64,000 nt of DNA from Burhinus oedicnemus (lineage: Eukaryota > Chordata > Aves > Charadriiformes > Burhinidae), in contig VFFE01006808.1 in assembly GCA_008921705.1 (NCBI GenBank), forward strand, positions 66,250 through 130,249, given 5' to 3'. Shown here in pieces: positions 1 to 11,454 of the stretch (the stretch's first letter is position 1; every line of letters begins with the position of its first letter). The notes under the pieces are model-generated. The model was not told the DNA's origin, did no database searches, and worked only from the letters and a program-made list of their open reading frames with translations. Made by a program: the position numbers and the translations under genes.

Positions 1-3000
1 CCCTCAACTGTTTCTATGGCTTTTGTTGGAGCTGTAGATGCCCAACTGATTCCTGGTGTGCTGGGAGTTACTCAGAGCCATCTCTGAGCTCACTCCTGCA
101 CTACTGTCAGAGCTGGCCGGCAGCAATTCTAGCTTCTGCCAGCCTTGTTGTGCTGGCAAGAAGCACAGGAGAGAGTGGGAGTCCCAGTCCAGCGTGAGCC
201 AGCAAAATCAGTAAGATCACCCTGGATGGGTACAGACCCACCAGGCAAGGTCATTCCAGTTAAGCATGGAGATGAGAAGGTGTTTGCTGGAGTGCCCTTC
301 CCACACAAGCCTCCATCTCCTGAACCTGTTCCTCAAGAGTCCCTTGCAGCTTAGTGTGCCAACCGAGCAGAGATCACCGCATTATCTCCTTCCTGCAGCC
401 CACACCACTGTGCCCAACGCTGCAGCTCCACCAGCATCACCCAGAGTGGTCCTTTCCCTCCTTGCCTTCACTCAAGCCCTGGGGAGTCTGGAAACATGCC
501 ACGTCCCACACTGTTCCCCACCATGGGGCTGGGGGCACTGGACCAAGCTGGAGGAGCTCCAAGGCTGCAGCAGTCCCTTGAGGATCACCCATTGCCCAGA
601 TGACTCACCAGAGGGGTCTGTGGCTGGGTATTGCCCCTAGCCGGAGCATAGGTCTCTAGCATCACTGCAGGGGACTGCAGAGAAACATGGTGCTCCACAG
701 ACTAAAGGCAGCTGGGATGAAGGAGGGTAAAGCTAAAGCTTCATCTTGCTGGGATACTGGCATGCTGGCACTCATGTGACCCTCTTAGTTCAAGCTGGTT
801 AGCAGTGCAGAAAATCTCAGGCCAAACACATCCAGCAAAATCCCTTAGTATGGATAGAGTTGTCCCCATAAGGGGCCATTTGGCAGCATTGCCGTCCTAC
901 GCCAGTTTGAGGGATTAAAACAAGAAGACCCTTTTGCTGGTACAGAAGCTCCCCTGCGTTGGCTGCCTTGCTCCTGGAGAAGGTGGTTAAACTATGCTGG
1001 GGAAAAAGTGCTTTTCCACCTGCTGCTGCCCATAGGCTGAGACAGGGTCCTGGCTAGATGGGTTTTTTGGCTAATCCTCTGCTGTTGCAGCACTGATTTC
1101 TCCTGCCAGGCTGCCAAAGCACCACCAGCAGCCTGGAGGCTGAGATGTGTCCCCACCCCACCATGAGGCCACCATGAGCCCCGCGGGAGCTGGTGAAAAG
1201 CAGTAGTGAGGGAAACCCTCAGGTGCCTATGTCCGAGGTGGGCAGTGGTCCAGGTACATCATGCGCACCCAAATGTGCCAATGCGGTGGGGACCCCAGCA
1301 CCCACCTGATACCCAGTGAAAAGACTATGGTTCTTGGTCTCCCCCCAGTGACCAGACCACATATAATGAAGCGGCAGGTCTGGCTCGTGCACGGGAGTTT
1401 TCCAGCCCCACGAACAGAGTTCCTGGCTCCCAGAATGGGAGGTGATTATACTGATAATTATTTCCCCTAATCCTGCCCAGGAGTGAAGCCTTCTTGCTGG
1501 TGTGGCATCTTGCTTTTGCATTTTTGGAAGCAAGACCCTATTTCCCCCCATACACCAGCACTTGAAATGTATATATTCATTCATTAAGGAGCACCGGCAC
1601 CGCTGCGGCAAATGACCTGTCAACAGATTTACAGCAGGAAGTAAGTCACTGCCTCTGAGCCTGCGCTCTTAATGTAATTAAAGTCTTCTGTCTGGAATTC
1701 GTTGCTAATTAATATTCATGCTCTGTTCCCCATCTGCCATTCCCACGTTGCTGGTTCCTTCTGAGATTGATCAGAGGGTTATTAAGGCAATGAGCAGACA
1801 GAGAAGGACGGGGGCGGCTGGTGGGGATGGGTTGGATCAGCTTTTGGTAATGGAGCAGAATTGCACCCGGGACCCCGGTTGCTCTGGGAGGAGATGGCCA
1901 AAGCATTGTCCTGGCTTGCTCCATCACTGGAGGGAAATTTAAGGGCTGATGGGAGCGATGGATCAAGAGATAGACACCATTGGTTGGCTCCCAAGGTGAG
2001 AAGCATCTCTGGAGCTGGGCTGCTGAGAACAAGCTGGCAGCTGGTGGCATGAGTGAAGCCTAATTGAGATAGAGCCTAATTGCCAGCTCTTATGGTTTGG
2101 CATAGGGGAGCAGCCATGGCAGCCCAGCACCATGAGCCAGGCCCACCAGCACTGTTATTTGGGGGGGGAGGCTCAGAAGGAGTTTCTGATGAAGCCATAC
2201 TCACCTGGGCATATGTAGGGAGGCCATGGATGTATGGGGTGTTCATAGACACGAAGAACTTGCCCCAGCCCAGTATGGGGCATGAGAGGACATCAGCGGG
2301 GACACCCTGGCCAGCTTTGGGTGGCCACAGCCCTTGCACTGACAACACACCAGGTGCTCCTGCTAAAGCGGGTCGTGGGCTGCCCGTTGCCCTGTGTGTG
2401 CACTGAGAGCTTGCCTCATCCCTGCACAGGCTGGAGGTCTTGTTATCCTCTCTGATCGGCAGCTGCTGTGGCATTTCCACACACCCTCAGCATGGATCCT
2501 GGCAGGATCAGACATCCACAGGAACAGCCACAACTCCTGTGCCAAAAACGTTTTCAGCTGAAACCAGGCACACACTGTCCACCACTTTGGGTGAGAAAGA
2601 TGTCCCCATGTCACAGGCTGAGAGCCTGACAGGTGCCATCCTGCTGAGCACACAGGCTGCCGTGAGTAAGGGTAGAGCTCCACAGCATGAGGAAGCCAGG
2701 CTGGAGATGTGTCCCTCATGCTGACCCTGTATCACCCCATTGCCCCATCTCCAGATGCTGGAGATGCCAGAGCTGAGCATCCTTTGAAATCAAGGGTACT
2801 GCATGCACTGCAAAACCCGTTGAAGACTCTTCGTGCTCCCAGGATGCAACCCAAGATAACTGGTGATCTGTGGTTGATGCAGACAGGTAGGCAGCTAGAA
2901 GGCAGGTCTTGCCGGCAACCTGCCTTGGCAGGAGGTCACTGCCCCTCTCCCTCGCCTGGACACCTCTTCTTCCAAGGAAAGGTGGCATGGGGACGTGGCA

Positions 3001-3879
3001 TCTCAGGACAGATGTTCCCAAGGGACCACAGGAACTGGGGCTCTCAGCCAAGCCCCGAGTGCTGAGCAACCCTGGCTCTGTCGCAGGAGCACTGTGAGTG
3101 GGGTTTCCTCAATTAACAAAACCCATTTCAAACAGCTTTTAGACCCTTAAACACAATTGTAGGGCACCCTGCTTGGATTCACCCCTCTTTGAAAGTTGAG
3201 TCCCGCCGGCATCTCCTGTTTATATATGAACAATCGAAGTGATTTATTCATCTGCCTAAAGCACGATTGCTCTTTGACCGTCCATCCATTATCCTTATCT
3301 ATCTGTCCTAGTTAGGAGCTGAGCAATCCATCTTACCCAACCTAATGTATGCCAAATGACTCCGCAAGCCGCCGCACTCTGAGTGGGCTCTGCCGGGGCA
3401 GCCGACATGGGCCTGGTTTTCAGCAGCGCTAACGCAATTGCATTGACGTCAACCAGAGCCGCCCGCCGTCACCCTCCTAGAAAATTAAAGCCTAGGATGG
3501 GCAGACCGGATACAGGTGCTGAAGGAATCTACAGTTGTAATCGGTACTGGATCTACCATCAGCATGCAAAAAGCCCATTTAACCTGGACTCCTAATTTCT
3601 CCTAATTAAATTGCAAAAGGGGTGAGGCAGTGTGGTCCTGGGGCAGCATCTTCTCGTTCATGATGGAGAGACCACACTGGTCCTCTGCCGCATGAGCATG
3701 CAACAAGGACAGCTGTGCCCAGGGTCTCCAGCTGTCCCCGTATGGGATGTTGCAGAGGGGCAGCATCTTCTGCAATCAGATCTCAGGGGGTGTTGCAGGT
3801 GATAGCAGGCTGCAGACCTCCTGTCTCCTGGGGGAGAGAGGTTCCCCATCTTGTAGAAAAGGAGTAGGTGAAACACCAT
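1..3879. other. Intergenic flank, no gene supported
   Basis: GC-moderate sequence with many short overlapping open frames on both strands but no recognisable protein, splice-consistent exon chain, RNA gene or transposon. AT-rich blocks at about 1655-1790 and 3100-3620 contrast with the background and are discussed as candidate regulatory elements. Confidence 0.6.
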
Positions 3880-4032
3880 GTGAATGCCCTCTCCCTGGAA
3901 GTGTTCAAGGCCAAGTTGGACGGGGCTTTGAGTAACCTGACTTAGTGGAAGGTATCCCTGCCCATGGCAGGGGGGTTGGTACTAGGTGATCTTTAAGGTC
4001 CCTTCCAACCCAAACCATTCTACGATTGATGA
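3880..4032 (+). repeat. CR1 LINE 3' tail fragment
   Basis: Typical CR1 3' untranslated sequence: a CCTGGAAGTGTTCAAGGCCA block, then GGGGCTTTGAGTAACCTGA, CCCTGCCCATGGCAGG, and the terminal CCCTTCCAACCCAAACCATTC followed by a degenerate TACGATTGAT end. Only the last ~150 bp remain (5' truncated), and point changes indicate an old copy. Confidence 0.85.
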
Positions 4033-7000
4033 TCTGTGAAGATGAGAAATTAGCTCAGAAAATGCATTGCCACCTCTCTTCTCATCTTTCACCAGGGACA
4101 GCAGTTGTGACAGGCTGAAGGTGCCTGCAAGCCCCTTGTCTGCAGCAGGTCTCCCAGCAAGGAGAAATGGGGTCCCTGTTCTCTGTCCCACTGTCTGTCC
4201 CCATCCTGGGTTCTATGGGGACTGTTCAATCCCACAGCCATGGATGTGAGAGTGCTGAGGCTCAGTCATGCAGGAGACACGGATCATCTCCACCCTGTAG
4301 GAGACACAGCTCAGGGAACATGATACTGGAGCTGCCTGCCATGTGCACCACCATGGCGCTGCCTGCACATCTTGGTCTGCAGGTCAAGCGACATTGCTGA
4401 GACTTTAGCTAAGAAAAACAAGTCTACAAGCTTAAATAAGCTGCAAAGGGCATTGTGCTCCTCTAAGGAAACCGGCATGGTTTTGCAGGTCAAAAAGGTG
4501 GAAAGTATGGTCCCATTGAAAGGGACTTCCTTTGCCAAATTTCACCTCCCCACATGAAGCACAGGGTGTAATATCTTTCCAAAGGAGGTTTGAGTAGGGT
4601 GTTAGGCCACAGGCAAACCAAATGGCTTTGCCCTGGCTTTTCTCTTGGAAAAAGCTGACCCAGTTTGGCTGAAATTTTCTGGAGAAGTTCAGGTTGAGGC
4701 AAATCACTGGCAGATAATTTCTGCCTAAATGTTAGCATTTTGGCATTATTCTAAGCAATGGGAAACACAGTCCTATAATGGGAAGTATTGGATAACCAGT
4801 GTATCTACCCTGTCTACAATAAAATAATTAATTCTTATTAATTTGCCCCCTTTGCCTTTGAAGATGATTTCCAGACTGAAGAAAAAAAAAAAAAAAAGAG
4901 AAGAACGCAATGGAATTAGCCAGCCCCCTCTGGACTTGAATCACTCCAGATCTGTGCAGCGGCATCTGGCAGAGCAAGGAGAGGTGTTAAGTGCTGTGGT
5001 TAGGAGATCTCTGAGTTCAACAAATAAACAAGAAAAAAGTTTGTGCCGCTGCCGTCTCTAAGCAGGACCTTTGATGGCTGGGTCATCTCAGAGGAAGCTC
5101 CTGGGTCGTGGAGGAAAATCAAGGGGTGGCAGGAATAGGGCACTGGCATTTCCAAAAAACACAGTCCTGGAGAGGGAAAAGCAGGTATTTTCACAGTATT
5201 TGAGACACCACTTTCATCTGTGCAGAGTGGTAAAGCAATACTCTTGCATGAGGCTTCTCTGTAGCGTTGGTGAATGGGGTTTACAGTCTGTCTGAAAGCA
5301 GGAGTCATCACACTTTTGTGAAAGAGACTGTTTTTGAAAGATTTCCAGCCCGAGTAATTCATGAGGTTTGGATTATCCAGAGAAGCTCCAGGTAAGCATC
5401 TAAAATTTGGGGAACCAAGCAGACCCAGACACTCAAGGCCAGTGCGCACAACTGGGTACCAGGATGCACGGTTCATATCCCCAGTTCTGCAGCCAACTTG
5501 ATAGGTCAAAGTAAGGCAAAATGACATCCTTGACCATGCACCTTCTCTGCTGTTGCCCTGGTTGGACAGAGACCCAGGTACTGAGCATCAGTGATGCCAA
5601 CACTGCTGCAAACAGTCTGATGCAGTGAGCCACCAACATGTTTTGAGCCACGACAGTTGTCTTCTGGAAATTCCTGGACAGATTGTGCCAAAAGATCACT
5701 CAGGTTTGACAAATTTAGTTTGCTGCAGCATGGGATGACTATGTCTGCAAGCCAGGGTGCCTTCGTAGCTGGTGTGAGCGTGGGGACACTCACCGTGTGC
5801 TTGGAGAGAAGTCCACAAGCCAAAGAGGTGCTTTTGTGCAGTGAAACTATTTTCACCAAGCTTAAGTCAAGCAATGAAATATTCATAGGACACTAAAGCA
5901 GTGGGCTCATTGGATGCCTTCTTACGGGAATTCAATAATACTGGAGACAGCCTTAATTCAATATTCAAAAAGCCTCTTTCTCTTTCTCTCTCTCTCCATC
6001 TCCCTGCTGTCTCTTTGGGTTCAGAGATCTTTTCAGAAACCTCACTTTTATGTGCTGGATGCATTAGTGGAGAGAGAACGGTGGAGAGCAGAAACAGGGG
6101 GAGAAGGAGTAGAAGCACAAGGATGGGGACCACATGCAGGACAGCTGGGGATTTCTGGTCCCCAATCTGTCTGGTAATGCTTGGTGGGATGATCTGAACC
6201 AGCTCTTCCTAAAGGCATGTCTGCAGGGCTTTTTGGGGGCCAGACCCACACTTGAGCTTAGACATGGCTGACCAGTCAGCTCCGGTCCAAGAGCTGTGTA
6301 ACCACGGTCACATGGTCCTGTGCTCCCACCAATAGACCCACTGAGAAAGAGGCTGCCTGGCTTAGCCATGGTGTGATGCTAGCAGGACTGAGGCCATTTT
6401 TGGCTCAGCATCTATCCTGTGAATAAAACCAGTGGAGATGGAGCCTTTGTCCACCAGAGTGGACTGGAAATTGGGAGAGTTGGGCCTAGATGCTCATGAG
6501 GGGTAAAGCCCTGTGGCTCCAGTGACATGGGTGCTGTTCACATGGACATTCATCCTCATCTAGGGTGAGGACTCAGATGCTGGCAGGGCTCTAATGAGCC
6601 ATTTTCGTGCTCCCAGCTTTCCCTGCTGTTGCTACAAATCCTGATCCCTGTCCTGGAAGAGCATCCTCCCTGTTTCAGAGAGAGCAAGGGCCAACCTGTG
6701 AACCTCTTCCCAGAAGTCATGTTTTGGGTGGAATTGCACTGAGCTAAGCCCCAGAAGCCAATACTGACACACAGCCACCCCATGGCAGGAGACAGGCACT
6801 GCTTTGTGCTGCAGCCAGGTGGGAGGGAGCTGTAGCTCTGATGGTAGGACCTTTCTGCCCATTGTGGGGCGGGACAATACTCAAGGATGTAACCAAAGCT
6901 CCTCCAGCCACTGAGGTGAGGGAACTACTTGCTGCCCCTCCAAATACAAAGACAGGGGGACACCAAACGATACAAGCAGCAGAAGGTGCCTTTCCACACC

Positions 7001-10000
7001 ATCCATGGACACCACAGGAGCAGGATGCCATGGGTGCTGAAGTTTCACATGGTTCAGACAAATTCAGGGAATAAAGTCCCCCACAGAGACACACTTGTCA
7101 TCTGTAGCTTTGGATGGCAGTGCTCTATACACGTTGCAGCAAAAGAGAGATTTAGAAGAACAACAGCTTTTCAAGCACTTAGCAGGGTTGGGCTTTTTTT
7201 TTCCCCTCGTAAGATCCTTTCCCAGAGAGTATTTAAAATCAAATGATTTACTCCACAATGTACTGGTTATTTGGTTTCTTCTGGCATCTCCCCATCACAA
7301 ATGCCCTCAAGCAGATCAGTTTCAACCTTCAGAAAACCTCTCTATTAGCATTTGATCTTGTCAAGCTCTTTTTATAGCCACTCTTAAAGCTAAGTGGAAG
7401 CCGCTCGATGGCTACCTGCTCTGCTGGGGCATGTGGGTAGATGCCAGCTAGCAGGGGCAGAGCACAGTCCACTTGTGGGAGGCTCCAAAGCACCAATGAT
7501 GGTACAAACAATGCACAAAAACTGGGAGAGATGCACAAAAATTGGGTCCATGTTCTCATGCTGGTGTGAGGATGGGGACCTCTGCTCTGAGATGCTCCCC
7601 CATCTCCAACGCCAGGTGGGAGCCCTTTGGGGAAAAGCAAGATGCTCCATCCCATTGCAGGGAGGGTGGCTGGGTGCTTGGTGGGTGCCAGCACCCTGGC
7701 TTGGGGGATGTGCTGGTGCATCCTGCAGAAGGAGAGGGTGAACAGGATGCCTGCAAGCCCTTTCACACCTTTTGCAAGAGCCTGGCTTTAGCAAGGCCCT
7801 GGCCAAACTCTAGCAGGGATCTGACATGTTGCCTCCCTTTCTTGCACTTTCCATGGCAAAAAAGAGATTTCTTTATTTGTTCTTTATTCTAGCATCTCCA
7901 GACATGATGCTGATCACGTAAATGCAGTGAAGATACTCTTTCTCCCTGTTGATCCTTTGTAGATTCCAGTTCCAGCTGTACTTGGAAATTTTTATTATTT
8001 TTTTTTTAAAGATTTTCTGGCAAATCACCAGTCCCACAGATGACTGTTTTGGAGCAGATTTCCCTGTGCATTTGGAACCTGCACAGTTCTCCTGATGGGG
8101 TCTCAGGAAGCTCTCCTTGTCCCTCACCTCTCTGTTGGTGCTCCATGTGCATCTCAGCCATGTCACCCCATAACACCCACTTCCTACCCCACCTGCTAAC
8201 AGCTTGAGGCCTCCCTCTCCCCTTCATGTCTTCAAGCCAGGTGGAACAGCTGGACCACGTTTCCCAAGGGGCACAGGGACCTCCTCCTTCTGGGGCACCT
8301 GGCACTGCCTGGAGTCACCTGGTCCATGGAAATGAGCAGACATAGAGTGCAGGCAAAGAAGCTTCCAAAAGGCACTTCTGATTCACTGTCAAACAGGAAT
8401 TTGATGGTGTTAGACTCAAACTTTTCCCTGTCTAATGTAATATCTCTGATACAGCATAGCAAACAACAACCCCACCATAGATACAGCTATAGTGCCATAG
8501 CATTGGTGTGCATCCAGGCTGAAGAGGTAAGGCAGGTATTTTATCCCATGGCAACGTGTCACTGGAGCTATTTAGCTATCAGAAAACTAGTTGTTTTGTG
8601 ATGAACAGAGATGAAGCTTGGTTTTCTCCAGATTTTGAGTCTTATACTTTGACTCCCAGTCTTAGAGCTCCAAGCTAGGCTTTTTCTGTGTTTGTGGTGT
8701 TGACTGTTTCATGACAGCTCTTGGTGAACAGCAGAATATAGTTGATGGATCTTGCAGATCACATTGGGAGCTGAAAGCAGAGATATGCACTGATGTTTCA
8801 GGTAGGAAAGTATGTTATAAAGCAGGTCTAAACAAGATTACACAGGTGGTGTGTTGCAGAGCAGGGATGGGATATAGGGTCTACAGTAATTCCCATCACA
8901 CCTTGCCTTGATCCCTTTCATCTCAAAGACAGCTTGACAAACCTGAAGGTCCCCCTTTGCCCAAAGCACCTATTGCACCATGGCTCTTGAGCCCCTGGTG
9001 GGTGGAGTACCAGCTCTGCCCCCATACAACAACATGTGCCAGGGTGTCCCTGTGATCCCAGCTGCTCCCAGCTTCTCCGTTGATGCACCCCCACAGGTGG
9101 AGCCACCTGCAGACCCATAAAGCTCCCAAGAAGGCCTCTGCAGGGAATAACGTCATTGATGGATGTTGCCTGTCTGTGTGAATCGTCTGCCAGTAGGTCA
9201 CGAATTACTCAGATGTGTCTGTTATCCCAAATTATTCCCTGATTCACACAGCGGCTTACGCAGGAGCTCCTTGATTAGATTCCTCAATATCGAACACCCT
9301 GGCTCATTGGCCTGACCTTCTCTTCCATGTAAAACTCCAGGCCATAAATCATCCTTGTCCAAAATCTTGACCTCACATTTAATTTTATCTCCATTGACGT
9401 TAACAGAGGTTAGTTAGGCTTCAGCACGCACTGGAAGTCAAGCTTTCCTGTACCAGGGCCTCCGTGCATTTCCCTACACTGACTGATGACCTGAATTCAA
9501 GGATGCCTTTTCCCTGGCTTCAACAGGCTTCAGCTTGGCACACGCATAATTCCTGGAATTGGTTCTTCACCACCAACGATGATGAATCAATCATTTGCTT
9601 TCTGAACGTGTTCCACAGAATTCCCTCAGCCTTCAACACGCTGGCAGGCTTTTCCACCAGAAAATTAGTTGGCTCAACAGTTCTTGGGATAGCGAGCACC
9701 CTAAGTACAGTTCCTGCCTCAAAACAAAAGGATTTGAACTTTTGTGGGATGACCTCTTTCAGCAGTTCCTCAGCCTTGGTGAGAATCAGACTCAAGAAAA
9801 AATGGGTTTGTGGGCAGAGGTGGTTGAGGAGAAGGAAGTGTGCATGAGGGTCAGTGTATGGATGTTGGTCAGCCTGGAGCAGTCTAGAGAGGTTTTTTAC
9901 AGGTTCAGCAGACCCCTGGATACCTGATCTCGCCTGGGTGGTTCCATGGAAAATCCCTGTAACACTCAGGTTGAATTCATCTCACTTCACATCAGGTATC

Positions 10001-10843
10001 TGTAAGGTTGGTTGTTTGCTTGGTTATCTAAAGCAAGCAAATCATGCAGGCTCCCTCTCTGGTGAGTGAAGACATGAGTAAGAGTTCAGTCCAGAGGCTG
10101 ATTTATCCCAGGTATCTGAGGTAACTGGCTTAGATGGGATGGATCATTCTCAGACAGTTGCTCGTTCAGTCCTTTGGCCATCAAGGGACCTTGGACAACA
10201 GCTCTTGCTGCAACAACTAGCTTTTGGGTGGCTGAATCTAGCTAAAGTGAATCCTGCTCCCCAGTGCCCACCTGTACCTTTGCAAGTCTCCCCTGCTTTC
10301 CAAACATCCCTATCTCCAAGATTTACTTCCATACATTATCCTCCACAGCTGCTGCATGAAGAAGGACAAAGCACCTTCAACAAAGTGGCAGGAGAGGAAC
10401 TGGCAGGGCACCCCAGTTCATGGGGCAAACATCATTTTGCATTTCCCCCATAGCTACTTCAGCAGCAAGGTTGGATCCTCCTGCCAGCAAAGGGGGCTCC
10501 CCAAAACAACATCTCCTACTGCTTCACCTTTTTTCTGGCAGAAAGGGGTTTCCTCAGCTCTTCCTAATTTTTTTGCTTCAGTTTAAACCAATCACTCCTT
10601 CCCTTTTCCTCAAGGTATGGCAGTTTTGGGTGTGTTTGGAACCTGTTTCTGTACCCTTTCCTCAGTTGTCTTTGCTCTTGGCAAAAGTGCCCAAGCCCCC
10701 TGGTCTCCCCATGCTGGCTAATTTTTCCATACTGACACAGTAAGTTTTCAGTGTTTCTGAGGCAGCTGAAAACTTAAGTTTCTTCCAACTCCACAAACTG
10801 ATTGTCAGCATCCAAAGCAGGAGCCCAAACTCAGATGAATTTG
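4033..10843. other. Intergenic flank, no gene supported
   Basis: Contains a 16-base A run (4881-4896), a CT microsatellite and a block at about 9200-9420 with conserved-looking character. The longest open frame, 175 codons on the minus strand at 5000-5527, has no recognisable domain, and no COP1 or PAPPA2 exon was recognised. Confidence 0.55.
5975..6001. repeat. CT-rich microsatellite
   Basis: Roughly 27 bp of CTCTTTCTCTTTCTCTCTCTC-type pyrimidine tract in the upstream intergenic flank. Confidence 0.75.
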
Positions 10844-11454
10844 TTGAGAGCAGCCCTGCAGAGAAGGACTTGGGGACACCAGTGGGTGACAAATTAGCCA
10901 TGAGCTGGTAATGTGCACTTGTAGCCCAGAAAGCCAGCCGTGTCCTGGGTGCATCACCAGCAGGTCCACTCTACTCCACACCCCACCCAGAGTACCGCAT
11001 CCAGCTCTGGGGTCCCCAGTGCAAGACAGACATGGACCTGTTAGAGGGTCACCAGAACAACCCAAGGGCTGTAACACCTCTCCTCTGAAGAAAGGCTGAG
11101 AGAGTTGGGGTTGTTCAGCCTAGAAAAGAAGAGGCTCAGGGGAGAACTTATTGAGGCCTTTCAATACCTAAAGCGGGCTTATAAGAAAAATGGAGACTTT
11201 TTATCAGGGCCTGTAGTGACAGGACAAGGGGTAACAGCTTTAAACTAAAGGAGGGTAGATATAAGGAAGAAATTTCTTACAAAGAGGGTGGTGAGACACT
11301 GGAACAGGTTGCTCAGAGAAGTTGTGAATGCCCCATGCCTGGAAGTGTTCAAGGTCAGGTTGAATGGGGCTTTGAGCAACCTGATCTAGTGAAAGATGTC
11401 CCTGCCCATGGCAGGTGATCTTTAGAGGTCCCTTCCAACCCAAACCATTTTATG
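10844..11454 (+). repeat. CR1 LINE 3' fragment with decayed RT end
   Basis: Begins with the CR1 ORF2 C-terminal coding stretch (CAGCCCTGCAGAGAAGGACT; translated pieces match the AEKDLG motif) and runs through the usual LRELGLF and RFSL-like parts to the 3' end CCCTTCCAACCCAAACCAT at 11430-11450. Multiple frameshifts, stops and internal deletions mean it is not coding. It shares its 3' end type with the copy near 4 kb, so both belong to a similar subfamily. Confidence 0.85.

Noticed and set aside
5000..5527. 175-codon minus-strand open frame
   Set aside because: No recognisable motif, normal noncoding composition, no splice-linked partner; long frames occur by chance in 64 kb.
9464..9847. Overlapping 127-codon (+) and 91-codon (-) frames
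   Set aside because: Unrelated to any family I know; overlapping on both strands and not linked to splice sites. Possibly conserved DNA rather than coding.
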